Shown here piece after piece: positions 1 through 10,800 of a DNA stretch of 25,524 nucleotides. This stretch comes from Carex sylvatica (taxonomy: Eukaryota; Streptophyta; Magnoliopsida; Poales; Cyperaceae), in NCBI GenBank assembly GCA_964058845.1, contig CAXKVR010000507.1, positions 1 to 25,524 on the forward strand, given 5' to 3'. The notes under the pieces were generated by a model, which was not told the origin of the DNA, searched no databases, and saw only the letters and a program-made list of their open reading frames with translations. Made by a program: the position numbers and the translations under genes. Each line of letters begins with the position of its first letter. The first letter of the stretch is position 1.

Positions 1-711
1 TGTCCGGAGTGCAACTTTTACTGTTCATGCTTCATATTTTGTGTGAATTTTTATTACTAGTTGCGTTGCACGAGATACAAATTTGGATGAAACTAATTTG
101 TGATTTTTTTCTGGTATTAGTTTTAGTGAATCCTACATGATTATTCAAACTCAAACTGGATATAGTTCCTTCAAAATTAGTTTGTGAACTATATAGATTT
201 GACTATCAAATAATGCAACTAATGGCTTGAACCATCAATCTTTAATAATGCAAAAATCAAACTTATATCAGAGTTCAAAATTGTTAATATAATGATAGCT
301 TATAATAGAAAAATGGAAGTAAGTTTCCATTTGATTAGATCCATGTCATCATTTTAATCAATCCAGCGCAAAAGGTGAGAGAATTTTAGACTGGTCCATA
401 ATTCATCAGTGTAAATTCGTGAAAGGTAAAAGGTAAAAGAAAATCGCATGAATTTTATTTGTTCCGCGTGAAGAAAACTAATGCATAAACTACCAATGGC
501 GGTCAAAAAAATCCGTAGTCCGTAATTCGATTGACTTCAACTCGATTCGAAAAGAAATCGCAATTAATGTTTTCGATTGAAGTTCATTCTGAAATAAATT
601 AAACCACTCCGGTTCGAATCCTATTCAAATTCAAACTCAAACTGGATAAATTTGATTTGGTTCGATTCGTTTGCAGCTCTAGTTTGAACCTTCCGTTTTT
701 ATTTTGAACAA
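1..711. other. Intergenic AT-rich DNA, possible hAT end
   Basis: No coding region can be supported. The short minus-strand open frame at 599-820 has no family resemblance and runs into a MITE. Around 595-682 the sequence is rich in TTCGA and TCAAACT words and ends GTTTGCAGCTCTAG. That resembles the end of an Ac-like hAT element (TAGAGCTGCAAAC when read in reverse). I found no matching left end or target duplication, so this is only a hint. Confidence 0.4.
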
Positions 712-1117
712 GAGGAGGGTTCAAATGCACCATCATTTTCGTACTCCAATATGCTCCATGTATTTTATCTCTATTTTTAAGTTCGAACAGTCGATCCGAA
801 CCGCTCAACATGATCTTCATAATAAAATATGCTTGGAGACCAAATTTTAAATTTTTTAGAATTTTTTTACTATTTTTTTAGATAGGTACAATATGACTTT
901 ATCGGATGGTCCAGAATCTCCTTAAAAAATTGATTTTGTGTCTATCTTAAAAAATAGTAAAAAAATTCTAAAAAAATATAAAATTTGGTCTCCAAGCATA
1001 TTTTATTATGAGGATCATGTTGAACGATTCGGATTGACGGTTCGGACTTTGAAAATAGAGATAAAGTATATAGAACATGTTGAAGCATCAAAATAATGGT
1101 GCATTTGAACCCTCCTC
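712..1117. mobile_element. Foldback MITE, Mutator-like, copy 1
   Basis: A 406-bp element whose two halves are near-perfect inverted copies. It starts GAGGAGGGTTCAAATGCACC and ends with the reverse complement of the same sequence. The arms extend most of the way to the centre, through the words TTGGTCTCCAAGCATATTTT and TTAGATAGGTA. The left flank TTTGAACAA (703-711) and right flank TTTAACAA (1118-1125) look like a 9-bp target duplication with one base lost, which is the Mutator-superfamily length. It has no coding capacity. A close relative lies at 13323-13729 with a perfect 9-bp duplication. Confidence 0.85.
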
Positions 1118-1374
1118 TTTAACAATTAAGGATGAAAATTCGATAGTACCTATAACATAAAGAAAAAAAATATAAAAATAGAAAAAAGCTGTTTATGCAG
1201 AGGCAATTAATGCCTGTCTGAATCTGTTTTCTCAAAGCCTTGAAATTCCTGCATGGAACCTAGTAATTTCTCATCAGCTGTTGTTCATGATTTCATTAAA
1301 TTCTTCTTTGCTCCAGTCAACTTCTATTCTTAATGCCGCACAAAATAAATTAAAAACTGTCCCTATTTAATTTG

Positions 1375-1415
<41 letters not shown>

Positions 1416-1922
1416 GTAGTACGCAGCTGTTATTCAGTACTTGATTATTAATGCTCCTCAGAACGTTTCTAAAATGAATCCAGATTAATTGAAAAATAAA
1501 TTAAAATATAAAAAATGCATATAAGAATTTTTTTCTTTTTTTTGTAAACCTTCGAATTTTCGACCTTTGAGTAACTAACAGTTCTATAACTTTTTTTCTA
1601 GCCAACTTTATGACCTCTGCTTTCTCCACATAAGAACATTTCACTAAGCAAAAAAAAAGGGGGTCTTTCAATGGGTATGAGACCAAATTCAGTTCAATGC
1701 CTGATTGGAAATGTTCGATCTGTGTCAAAATTGTGGGTTTGGTTGAGATTTACGGGGTGGAGTTTGAAATAAATTATTTACACGAATCTTAATGAGGATT
1801 GAATTTGGTTCGATGTCCATCGAAATGCCCCCATTCCTCAGCTGATGTAATTAACAACTAACACACTTTATTAATTAGAAATTATCACTTGGATATTTAA
1901 ATTTGTTATATAGTATCTTGGG
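1118..1922. other. Intergenic AT-rich DNA
   Basis: No gene is supported. The minus-strand open frame at 1501-1728 encodes a lysine- and phenylalanine-rich peptide typical of A/T-rich non-coding DNA. The only structured feature is a CT microsatellite near 1.4 kb, listed separately. Confidence 0.5.
1377..1410. repeat. (CT)n microsatellite
   Basis: About 16-17 uninterrupted CT dinucleotides followed by AATTTGTAG. A second CT run at 14370-14390 is also followed by AATTT. Both are plausible polymorphic markers, with no gene attached. Confidence 0.95.
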
Positions 1923-1931
1923 TTACTATAT

Positions 1932-2873
1932 GGGGAGTGCTATACTGAGTGCAACAATTATAATTTTGAGAGCTGAGAGAATTTTTTGTTTTTAAATACC
2001 CAATTTACCCTTGCTCTTTAAATGGATTGCTTAATTAAAGGATCCACTTCCTCTCTCTCACCCAATTAATGATAGAACTTATAATTTAAGGAAAGTTCCA
2101 TCCATTAGAAAAAAAAAATCCTTTCTTCTTCCGTGAATTATATATTTAAAAAAATATTGTCTCATAGATATATAGTTATATTTCTAATTATTGAATGATT
2201 TTAGCTACTTCTAAATTGGTAGAAAAAATAATAACTTGACAGTTTAGCATTAAAATGTAGAGTACAATATACATAAATTATCTCTAAATATCAACTAAGT
2301 TGGTTGACTAATAATATTTTTCTTCTCTTTTTATTAATATCTCTAATATTAAATAATTTCTTATAGGACAAAATATGATTGCCCTTCCATGCATTTCTGA
2401 AAATCCTAATGCTGACAAGGTACAAATTATATCTATGTATACTCGGCTAATTTATCTTCGTATAGAAAAAATAAAAAGAGGAAGAATTGGTTAAGCAAAT
2501 TGCTAGAAATAAGTTAACAAAAAACCACTGTGTGAATTGACATTAATTGCGTAAATTAAGTGAGAGAGAGGAAATGAATATATAATTTATGGAAGGATTT
2601 TTATTTTTCTAATGGAGAAAACTTAATTTACGTGATATATAATTTAGGCTAATTTTTGGGGATATATAATTTATGGAAGGAAGGATTTTTATTTTTCTAA
2701 TGGAGAAAACTTTCCTTTAATTAGTTCTATAATTAATTAAGTGAGAGAGAGGAAGTGGATCCGGTAATCAATCAATCTATTTAATAAACAAGGGTAAATT
2801 GAATATTTAGAAATAAAAAATTCTCTCAATTCTCAAAATTAGAAATATCGTTGTTCTTAGTATAACACTCCCC
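1932..2873. mobile_element. Non-autonomous Mutator-like element, 942 bp
   Basis: The element begins GGGGAGTGCTATACT and ends AGTATAACACTCCCC. These are the tips of inverted repeats about 200 bp long, which also share GGATCCACTTCCTCTCTCTC and the A-rich AAATCCTT zone. It is flanked by a perfect 9-bp direct repeat, TTACTATAT (1923-1931 and 2874-2882). Long terminal inverted repeats with a 9-bp target duplication are diagnostic of the Mutator superfamily. The interior has no transposase frame and no recognisable captured gene. It holds a direct duplication of about 45 bp (near 2579-2622 and 2664-2711) containing TATGGAAGGA and TCTAATGGAGAAAACT. Confidence 0.9.
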
Positions 2874-3115
2874 TTACTATATATATCCTGAGCTAGGATA
2901 TAATATATTTCTAAACAAGGCAAATCAATTATTCTGTCAGAATTTATAAATTTGAAATTTGAATTGGAAACAAGGGCTCTTTTGAGCTGACAAGAGGCCT
3001 GCTCTTGTCTTGTTCATGTCAATGATTAGTTTACACAAAGGTCAAAAGAAATAATTAGTTTTGTTTCCAATAGTTTACAGAAAAAATAAATAAATAATCT
3101 TTTGCATTATACTTA

Positions 3116-3514
3116 GACGGGGCTTCAAATGCACTGTGTTGTGGTTCAATGTGATTCACATTCTTTATATCTATTTTCAAAGTTTGAATAGTCGATTCAA
3201 ATCGTTCAACATGATCTTCATAATAAAATATTCTTGGAGACCAAATTTTATATTTCTTAGAATTTTTATACTATTTTCTTACATAGGTTCAATATATCAC
3301 TTTTTCGGATAGTCCATAATCTCCTTAAAACAGTGATTTTGTACACATCTGAAAAAATAGTAAAAAAATTCTAGAAAGTATAAAATTTGGTCTCCAAGCA
3401 TATTTTATTATTAAGATTATGTTCAGTGGTTCAGATTGACTGTTCGAATTTTAAAAACGGAGATAAAGGATGTGGAATATATTGGAGCACAAATCATGAT
3501 GCATTTGAACCCTC
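3116..3514. mobile_element. Foldback MITE, copy 2 of the GGGTTCAAATGC family
   Basis: The left end GACGGGGCTTCAAATGCAC and right end GCATTTGAACCCTC are inverted copies. The interior repeats the family core (TTGGAGACCAAATTTTA, mirrored as TAAAATTTGGTCTCCAAGC). It is the same layout as the element at 712-1117 but more diverged. I could not identify a target duplication with confidence. No coding capacity. Confidence 0.8.
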
Positions 3515-3847
3515 TTAATTTGCTATAATATTATTATATCTCTTAACCACTTCAGTCTAGTTTTGTAGCCTAAATTCAAATCTCTATTTATTCTCAATTC
3601 TAGTTCAAGAAACGAAATGTGGTAAAAAAATAACAAAATAAATAAATTATGAGAATATATAGCTGAAGTCAAAAATATATTTGAACTATTGAAACTCTGT
3701 TTCTTTAATTAATTTTCCAAAGGTTAAAAAATAAATGACTAAAAGAACCTCCATGCATCTCATGTGTCTTACATAATACAATTAAGTATCTCTAATTAAT
3801 CTCTACTACTAAAATATAGCAAAAAGGAAAGCAAAAAAAAAAAAGGC
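3515..3847. other. AT-rich DNA 3' of the VQ gene
   Basis: This stretch lies directly downstream of the minus-strand VQ gene and probably contains its 3' untranslated region. It is A/T-rich, with a poly-A run at about 3834-3844 immediately beyond the stop codon on the plus strand. No open frame of note and no repeat beyond simple A/T tracts. Confidence 0.5.
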
Positions 3848-4888
3848 CTAAGAATTAGAAGAAGAAATGCTCCTTGATTTTGGAGAGATGACAGGAAACA
3901 ATGGCAACAACTTAGGTTTTGCACCATTTTCACCACGTCTTGGAGAATGGTGCAAATAAAACCCTTTCTCAGCTATCGCCTTCTCTTCTCTCTCCTCTTC
4001 TTCCTTCGTTAACACCACGGTGGGGCCCGCAATCCTTGCGAAGGAAGTGGGAGAAAACGATGAGGAGAGAGGAGAGTTGGAGGCTAAGAAGAAAGAAAAA
4101 TCTATGGTTGAAACCGGAGAGAGAGAGACATCGCCAACCGGCTTTTGTATTTGCGAAACAATTTGGAGATGCGTAGCAAAGGGGATGTCTAGCCTTGCCG
4201 GTGTCATGCCTCGTCGCCTCTCCTATGAATATTATAAAAAACATGGATTGAATTTATATGATATTAGTTTATAAGATATAAGAAATACATGTATATAACA
4301 TATACCATGCTAGTAGAGATTGAATTTATATGATATTAGTTTATAAGATATAAGAAATACATGTATATAACATATACCATGCTAGTAGAGATTGAATTTA
4401 TATGATATTAGTTTATAAGATATACTAGCTAGCTAACAGTAGTATAACATTTGTGTTAATTCTTGGCTTGAACTTATATTAAACTAGTACAATTTGTTCA
4501 TATAACATATACCATGCTTAAAGGAATTTAGCATATACTATGCTTTAAAATTAAACCATGTTCTTGACTTGTTATTAAATTATTGGTACAATTTTGGATA
4601 CAACTGAACTGAAGCAAGGCAACATTATAATATATTCTTATCTCTGGTGAAACATTATATATATTTATTATGTACCTGAAGCTTTGGCCTCTTTGCAGAG
4701 GGGAGAGAAGAGTTGGAGAGAGCATGAATTGATTTGACGGGTGCACCGGTCAACTTCTGAACCACCGCTCGAAAACTCGACGGATCGACATGTACATAGA
4801 CCATGTTGCCATTGTTTGATTCACCACAAATGGGAGAGGTGGTGGTGTTGGTGGTGGTTTCTCTCTCTACAATGTTTGTAGTAGCCAT
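3848..4888 (-). CDS. VQ motif-containing protein (VQ4/MVQ-like), two exons
   Basis: Transcription cofactor of the VQ family. These small nuclear proteins bind WRKY factors through the motif FxxxVQxxTG, and members of this subgroup are MAP-kinase substrates. Exon 1 is 4888-4676 (71 codons) and exon 2 is 4222-3848, giving 195 aa. The motif FRAVVQKLTG lies at residues 39-48. The C-terminal third carries the subgroup signature EKAIAEKGFYLHHSPRR followed by LLPLFPVISPKS. Several Ser-Pro sites (LSPVS, NSPLS, FSPTS, HSPRR, ISPKS) are candidate MAPK targets. The donor CAG|GTACAT and acceptor CATAG|GAGAGG rejoin, in phase, the conserved stretch KLQERRRGMTPARLDIP (family pattern KLYERRNSMKNLKI). Most VQ genes of seed plants lack introns, so this structure is unusual. 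The sense-strand leader has a CT microsatellite 16 nt before the ATG. A TATA-like TTCATATATC lies near 5061-5070. The family call is secure; the exact orthologue is not. Confidence 0.9.
4246..4424. repeat. 72-bp tandem repeat (about 2.5 copies) in VQ intron
   Basis: Copies begin at 4246, 4318 and 4390, each starting GATTGAATTTATATGATATT. The first two are essentially identical over 72 bp and the third stops after about 35 bp. The unit ends with ATATACCATGCTAGTAGA, and looser echoes of ATATACCATGC recur to about 4540. The array lies in the 453-nt intron (4223-4675) of the VQ gene. Near identity between copies implies a recent expansion. Confidence 0.95.
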
Positions 4889-4902
4889 GTATGCAAAAAT
4901 GT

Positions 4903-4903
<1 letters not shown>

Positions 4904-4932
<29 letters not shown>
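4904..4932. repeat. (GA)n/(CT)n microsatellite in VQ 5' leader
   Basis: About 14 GA units on the plus strand, read as CT on the coding strand, ending 16 nt upstream of the VQ start codon. CT-rich leaders are common in plant genes, and GAGA tracts can bind BASIC PENTACYSTEINE proteins. Whether this tract is transcribed or bound is inference. Confidence 0.9.
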
Positions 4933-4936
<4 letters not shown>

Positions 4937-7813
4937 GTGTGGTTTGGAGGAGAAGCAAAAGGAAGGTTTTATGCAAGAGAGAGAGTTATGAAAGAAACTT
5001 ATTGGGCTGTTGTTTCTTTATTTTTTCTCTCTTTGTTTTATTTTGTTTCTCTTATTTTTGATATATGAATTAATTTGGAGATTATTAATATTGAGTTAAT
5101 GCCTTAATTAATTTGTTGTGTGATCTATCTTTCCTGTCTTTACTACATTACAGCCTTTACCAGGACCAGCTGTTCTTTGTTTGTACAGGCATTGATGTCT
5201 CTGGTCTTAACTCTCAACTGTTTATTAGAGAGAGAGAGATGCTCTCTTGCTATCCTAAATTGATTCATTGAACGACCAAAATAGTGCAAGTATGTGTGAC
5301 AATGTGAAACAATGTATTAATAAAATCTAAGAAAAATATTTTGTATCTATTCTAAAAACATTCATTTGTAGCACATATAAACACATTAGTTGATCTATTC
5401 TTAACATTAGCTCAATATTGTTTATATTAAAATATATCATTATTGCTCATTAGCATATTTGTTAAATATATTAGCTCATATAAATATATATCAATCTAGT
5501 AAGTCTCATTAAAGAGGATATAGTTGGCATATTTGTTTATAAACACTAGCCATGCATATTCAAGCATTTTATTATTCATTGACAAAGAGAACAAGGAATT
5601 CTTTATATTTCAAATTGTAGAATATCCTCTCTCTTTTTTATAGTTAATTATAGAATATTCTCATTGCTTTAAAAAATATAATAAGGACAGGAGAAATTAA
5701 TATAACAACAGCATATATACATATATAGATACAAACTTAATTAGTGCACAAATTTACTTCTTTTATTTAAGTTAAGAATTTTTGCCAAATTAAGTTTTCA
5801 CAAAATTGATCTATGAGTAAATGCATATACAAAATTTACAATTGGATGACATAATGAGGATTGATTACAAGATAACACAAGTTGATCTTAATTTCCATTC
5901 TTATATTTAATTAATTCACCTAATAAATTTAATTATCTATTTGAGTGTAAATATTTTATAACATGATAATGTACTTAATTTTATTATATTTGTGAAAAAA
6001 AAATTATACAAAGATATAGAAGATATATATGTAGGAAAGAGAGAGACCAATAAGGAAACTAGCTAGAGAGAAAAAGTATAGAAAACAAAAACTTGTGGCA
6101 CAAAAAGCATGAGATAGAAAATGACAAGATTGATATAATTATCTTCTCAATTATATATCATTGTGTAACTTATTGGTAATTACAACAATTAATTATGTTA
6201 TTATATTTTATTGTGCATTCATGTGTGTGTCATTTATTATTTCTTAGTACAAAAAAATTAACAAATTATATCTCAAAAGATATTTTATCATATTTAAAGT
6301 TTCCTTATATCATTCAATAACAATATTTTCCATGTGCGTAACATATTTTATTTATAAATTATAAATACAAAGAAACTATTATGTTTCAATTTTTCAATGG
6401 TTTAATATTTACTCTTATTCAAGCTTCTTTTCACCAGTCAAAAATCATACCATGTAGACTAGATACCACATAGAAGATCACACAGTCAAGTCACAGAATA
6501 TCCTCCAAAGCATCTGTGGAGCCCGCCGAGGTTGCGTGAGGGAAAGAACGAAGCTCTGATTGTTTCAGAAAATCAATCAGCTGTTGATGAGAAACAGCAA
6601 ACACTAAAACGCCGCATCGATAAAAACACGTGGACAGAAGTAGTTCTTTGGTTTAGTGGTTTCCTGTTCGTGCTAATGGAGCGGATGGAAGATCCCAAGA
6701 GCTGTTTCACAGTTTCAGGAAGGATGCATGCGTTACAAATCAGCGCGTGGTAGTTGTTTCAGCTTCGACACCAATCCATCAGGTTAGAGGCCCCACCTGT
6801 CAGAGGATGTATTGGCCCCGCACGTTGACCCTGTTTTGTTTGACACTGTGTTTTTGTTCTTTTTGCTCTTTGACCCTGCTTTTCCGACAATTTACAAAAT
6901 CGATTATCTGATTATTGACAATTTTCTCCTCGCTCCCAAATTATTTCATTAATCGAAAATAAAAAATAAAAAAATGACAATAAGGTGGTGTTTCGTTTGG
7001 AAATCGAAATATAAGTAGAATGGGATCGTTTAATCCGTTCGGATAGATAAGACAATTTATTCAGTTCCACTAATTCAAATTCATTCTCCGCTAATTTAAT
7101 TAACTAAATAGAGGGAAAAAAAAAACCTAGGGACGAGATAATCCTCCTTGTCCGAACGACACAAAAAAGAAAAATTCATGAACAATGTAATTTGTTCCGT
7201 TCTGATCCAGCGGAATTTATTCACCCCATACTATCTCTCTTTCTTTTCTGTCTCCTATCTTTCTCTATTGAAACTTTTTTGTATCCCGAACTTTTTACAA
7301 AATAACGCATAGATTTGTGATTCCCAACTGCTTGAATAGTGTTGTTACCAATGCACATAATATAGTAAAACATTTCAAATGAAGCGTATATATGTTAAAA
7401 GAAGGGGACTTTAAAGCTAAATTCCCATTACTGAATCTAATGCACAAATGCACAAAGTTGTCTCTTTCAATGCCTTTTTAAGCAAAAATTCCCATTTCAA
7501 ACAATTAACACTATTTGCAAAAGGAAGCAAAATAATGCTCAAGTTTAAGTAACGTACAAGAATCAATTTGGAGATGAGTAGGGAAAAAAATTAACAAGCC
7601 CTAAAAACTTATCTAAAATTCAATTTACATATACCATTTGACTAGGTGGCAAAAGAAAAAAAAGAATAAAAAAACACAGAAAAATCAAGAAAATACGCCT
7701 TATCGATGGTCGGTTGTGACCCGTGTTGCTTTCCAAATGGAAAGCACAAAAAATGAACAAAAAAAGAATAACTAACTGTGTAAAACTTGGAACAAAAAAA
7801 GGATGATTTGTTT
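4933..7813. other. Intergenic: VQ promoter side and transporter 3' side
   Basis: About 2.9 kb between the VQ start and the transporter stop codon. From 5000 to 6430 it is very A/T-rich with no supported gene or repeat family. A less A/T-rich island at about 6430-6890 is listed separately. The 6980-7250 segment begins GGTGGTGTTTCGTTTGG and holds GTTCGGAT and GTCCGAACG words. It looks like an old MITE, but I could not define its ends. The region 7620-7813 is probably the transporter 3' untranslated region. Confidence 0.5.
6436..6875. promoter_or_regulatory. Cluster of W-box cores and a G-box
   Basis: TTGACC occurs at 6825-6830 and 6870-6875. TTGACT occurs on the minus strand at 6436-6441 and 6484-6489. 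A related TTGACA is at 6840-6845. A palindromic G-box core CACGTG lies at 6627-6632. TTGAC(C/T) is the WRKY-binding W-box. The segment is richer in G+C than its surroundings. It is 1.5-2.0 kb upstream of the VQ start codon, which is far for a plant promoter, so it may serve an unrecognised transcript or be chance. The sequence matches are certain; function is inference. Confidence 0.35.
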
Positions 7814-10800
7814 CTATAAGCCTAAAAACCGTGAAAGTCGATCTGCAAGGTTTGCCAATACGAACCCGGCAAATACCTGTCAAAAGATGCAAATATATGA
7901 TTTTCAGAAAAATATAATAGAAGGAATTCGAGTGTTTTATGTTATGGTGAAATTTTTTCCTGTATTTATTTGCTTATTGTTATTGTTAGCATCAGTAGCT
8001 GTACAATAATACAATATAATATGTGCACTTGTGATATTTTGGTACCAGCAGGAAGAGTAACAGACATTATTAGCAAGTATTTACATGCTTGTTTTTAATT
8101 TTTTAACCTAGGGAAAAAATAAGTAATTTTCTTATTTAATAAAGAAAATACAGGTTTTATCAAACTATACATTGGTTAATTGAATTTTAACTGATAAGCA
8201 GGTGCTTTTGAGTTTTTGAGAATTGTGTGTGATGCTTTGTATTACAGAAGGGTAAAGGTAAAATTTCTAAACATTCAGAGGGTACACTGGAAAGTTTCCG
8301 TTCAATGTGATTTCCATATGACAATGTAATTGCAGACAAAATTTTACATTTTTTTTAGAATTATTTTACTATTTTTTTAGATAGGTAGAAAATCACTACT
8401 TTTGAATGGTCTATAATCTTTAGATAAAGTCATTTTCTATATATCTAAAATAATAAAAAATTGATCTACAAGCACATTTTCATATGGAGATCATGTTGAA
8501 CGGTTCAGATTAATTGTTTAAACTTTGAAAATGAAGATATTGATCCATAGTATGGACCAATATACGCTATGCATAGTACCATAGCCTCACTCTTTCAAGA
8601 AAAATAATAAATGTCACCTGAGCAGAGCCGAGAATATAGACAGCAGAATAATGTCGGCCATGGATGACCATGTCCGCAACCATAGCAAGTGGGATTGTCA
8701 GTGACATGCCCAGTGTGGCCACTAATGGTGTTGTCCATACCACTGAGAGTGCCCTGTATATAAAATTTCGACAATCTTCATACCAGAAAAAATAAAAGAC
8801 CTACAAGGATTCTGTTTATAAAAGGTCCGAAACAGCTCGGGTGAAACAAAAAACTTTACCCTTACCCGTACCTGTCTAATCAAATTCATGTGTCAGGGAC
8901 ATAGATAAAAGGTTGTCACTGAATAGATGGGACAGATAAAAGGGTGTTTTTTTAGAAGAAATAAGTCATATAATGAATTTGAATTTTTTGCAGTTTTTTA
9001 GTTATATTTCAAAAATGGGATAAATGGGATAGTCGTTATCATAATGACTAATTATGAGTAATTGAATTTTCTTAGGAATAATCTGCCCATAGTGAGACAC
9101 TGAATAGATATATATGGGCCATGAATAAAAATATATCATATCATGTATCTTCCCAATATATCTATATATATAATTTTATAATTTTTATTTTTAATAATAA
9201 CCGTATAAGATAATGGGTACGAAATAGTCTTTACAGGTATCCTTGTCCATTATGTTAACAAAAAAGAAAAAAAATTACCCTTACCTGTACCCAATAAGCT
9301 AACAAAAAAATAAACTTTTGCCCGTACCCGCCTTATCGGATACGATGCGGGTTGGGTAAACGGATAAAAGGGTGCCATTGACACCCTAGGTGCAAGAAAC
9401 CCCAATAAAGGTAGAGAAAGGAATTTGGTTTGGTCCTGATACCAAACATGACTGGAAAAATAATTGTTCTGTCAGTAAATACCAGAAGTAATCAGAGAGG
9501 ACGCTTCCAATTAATCCATTTGCTATCACCACTTCATCGGTTTTAGCTGAGTGAGGAATTGTGAATTTTGGTTCGACTCCCAGAGCAGTCAAGGGCCAAA
9601 CTGAAATTAAATATTATAACAAACATTATTATATCTTATATAGATTAAGCTCCATAATTTTTTATCTAACTTCAGTACTTATTAGGAGGGAATCGGGGAT
9701 GTCTATACAGCATCTCTCTAATGGTCTGTGTTACTTACATATATGATAATACACAGTTACATACCTAGCCATTTGAGCATTTAAGGAAAGTTATTAATTA
9801 ATTAATTAATAACTTTGACCAATTCATATACAACGGCCAGGAAAATGGCATAATTAATTATAATTACATCATTTGACATTGTCAAATACAAATGTAATTA
9901 TAATTAATATTTAATACAAAAGTTTTCAAAATTTATTATTATAATTAATGCTACCAAAATTTACGAGAAACTTTAAGAATGCAAAATTGAATTAAGCCAT
10001 ACCAAGCCACCAAAGAGCAACAAGTGTAAAGAGGCCAACATATCCAAACAGCTTTTGCACATCTACTCTTTCACCTTCCTCTCCAGCAAATTTTTTCAGT
10101 AGAACTTCATGCATTAAAAAAAAATCCAACAGTTATTTTTACAATAAAAAATTGGATTCTACCTTTTTCTATATTCTGTGCTATTCATCGAAAGTATGAC
10201 TTTGACAAAGGATGGTTACAATTAAAAATTTCATTCAAGAATGTATAAAGGCAACATCTTACCAGTAAATAGGCCATATGTTACAGCCGAGAGAAGGCCA
10301 AAAAGATCACCAACAAGAGTTCTCTCTCCGCTCCTAACGTTTATACCCAAATACCAAAAATTATTAGAAATGTAACTAAGAACAAGACCAAGTACACTAA
10401 GCTAGTGATAATAAATTGCAACAGATAATGTTTTTATAACACCATCATGATTTTCGTGGTTCTAACCACAGCTAGCAATTATGGTTCGCAATCAGGTACA
10501 AAAATAAGAAGAGTGAGGCTATGGTACTATGCATAGCGCAGATTGTTATGTACTACGGATCAATATTTTAATTTCCAAAATCCAAATAGTCGATCTAAAC
10601 CGTTTAACATGATTTTCATATGAAATATAATTGCAGACTAAATTTACATTTTTCAGAATTCTTTTACAATTTTTTTAGATAGGTAGAAAATCAGCGGTAG
10701 AAACGGAATAAAACAAAATTGTCCGAAATCGATGGTATTAGTGAAATTTTGTAAAACAAAATAGAAAATTGGGCATAAGAGCATACTCAGCCGGGCTCAA

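Noticed and set aside
595..685. Possible hAT right end (GTTTGCAGCTCTAG)
   Set aside because: No matching left end and no 8-bp duplication could be found, so it is not listed as an element.
6532..6753. 73-aa plus-strand frame in the GC-richer island
   Set aside because: It looks somewhat gene-like in composition but matches no family I recognise, and no adjoining exon could be found. Kept only as part of a regulatory-island hypothesis.
7803..8009. 68-aa plus-strand frame and the 90-aa minus frame at 7620-7892
   Set aside because: Both overlap the terminal transporter exon in other frames; the frame continuing the DMT fold is VFAGFVLANL.
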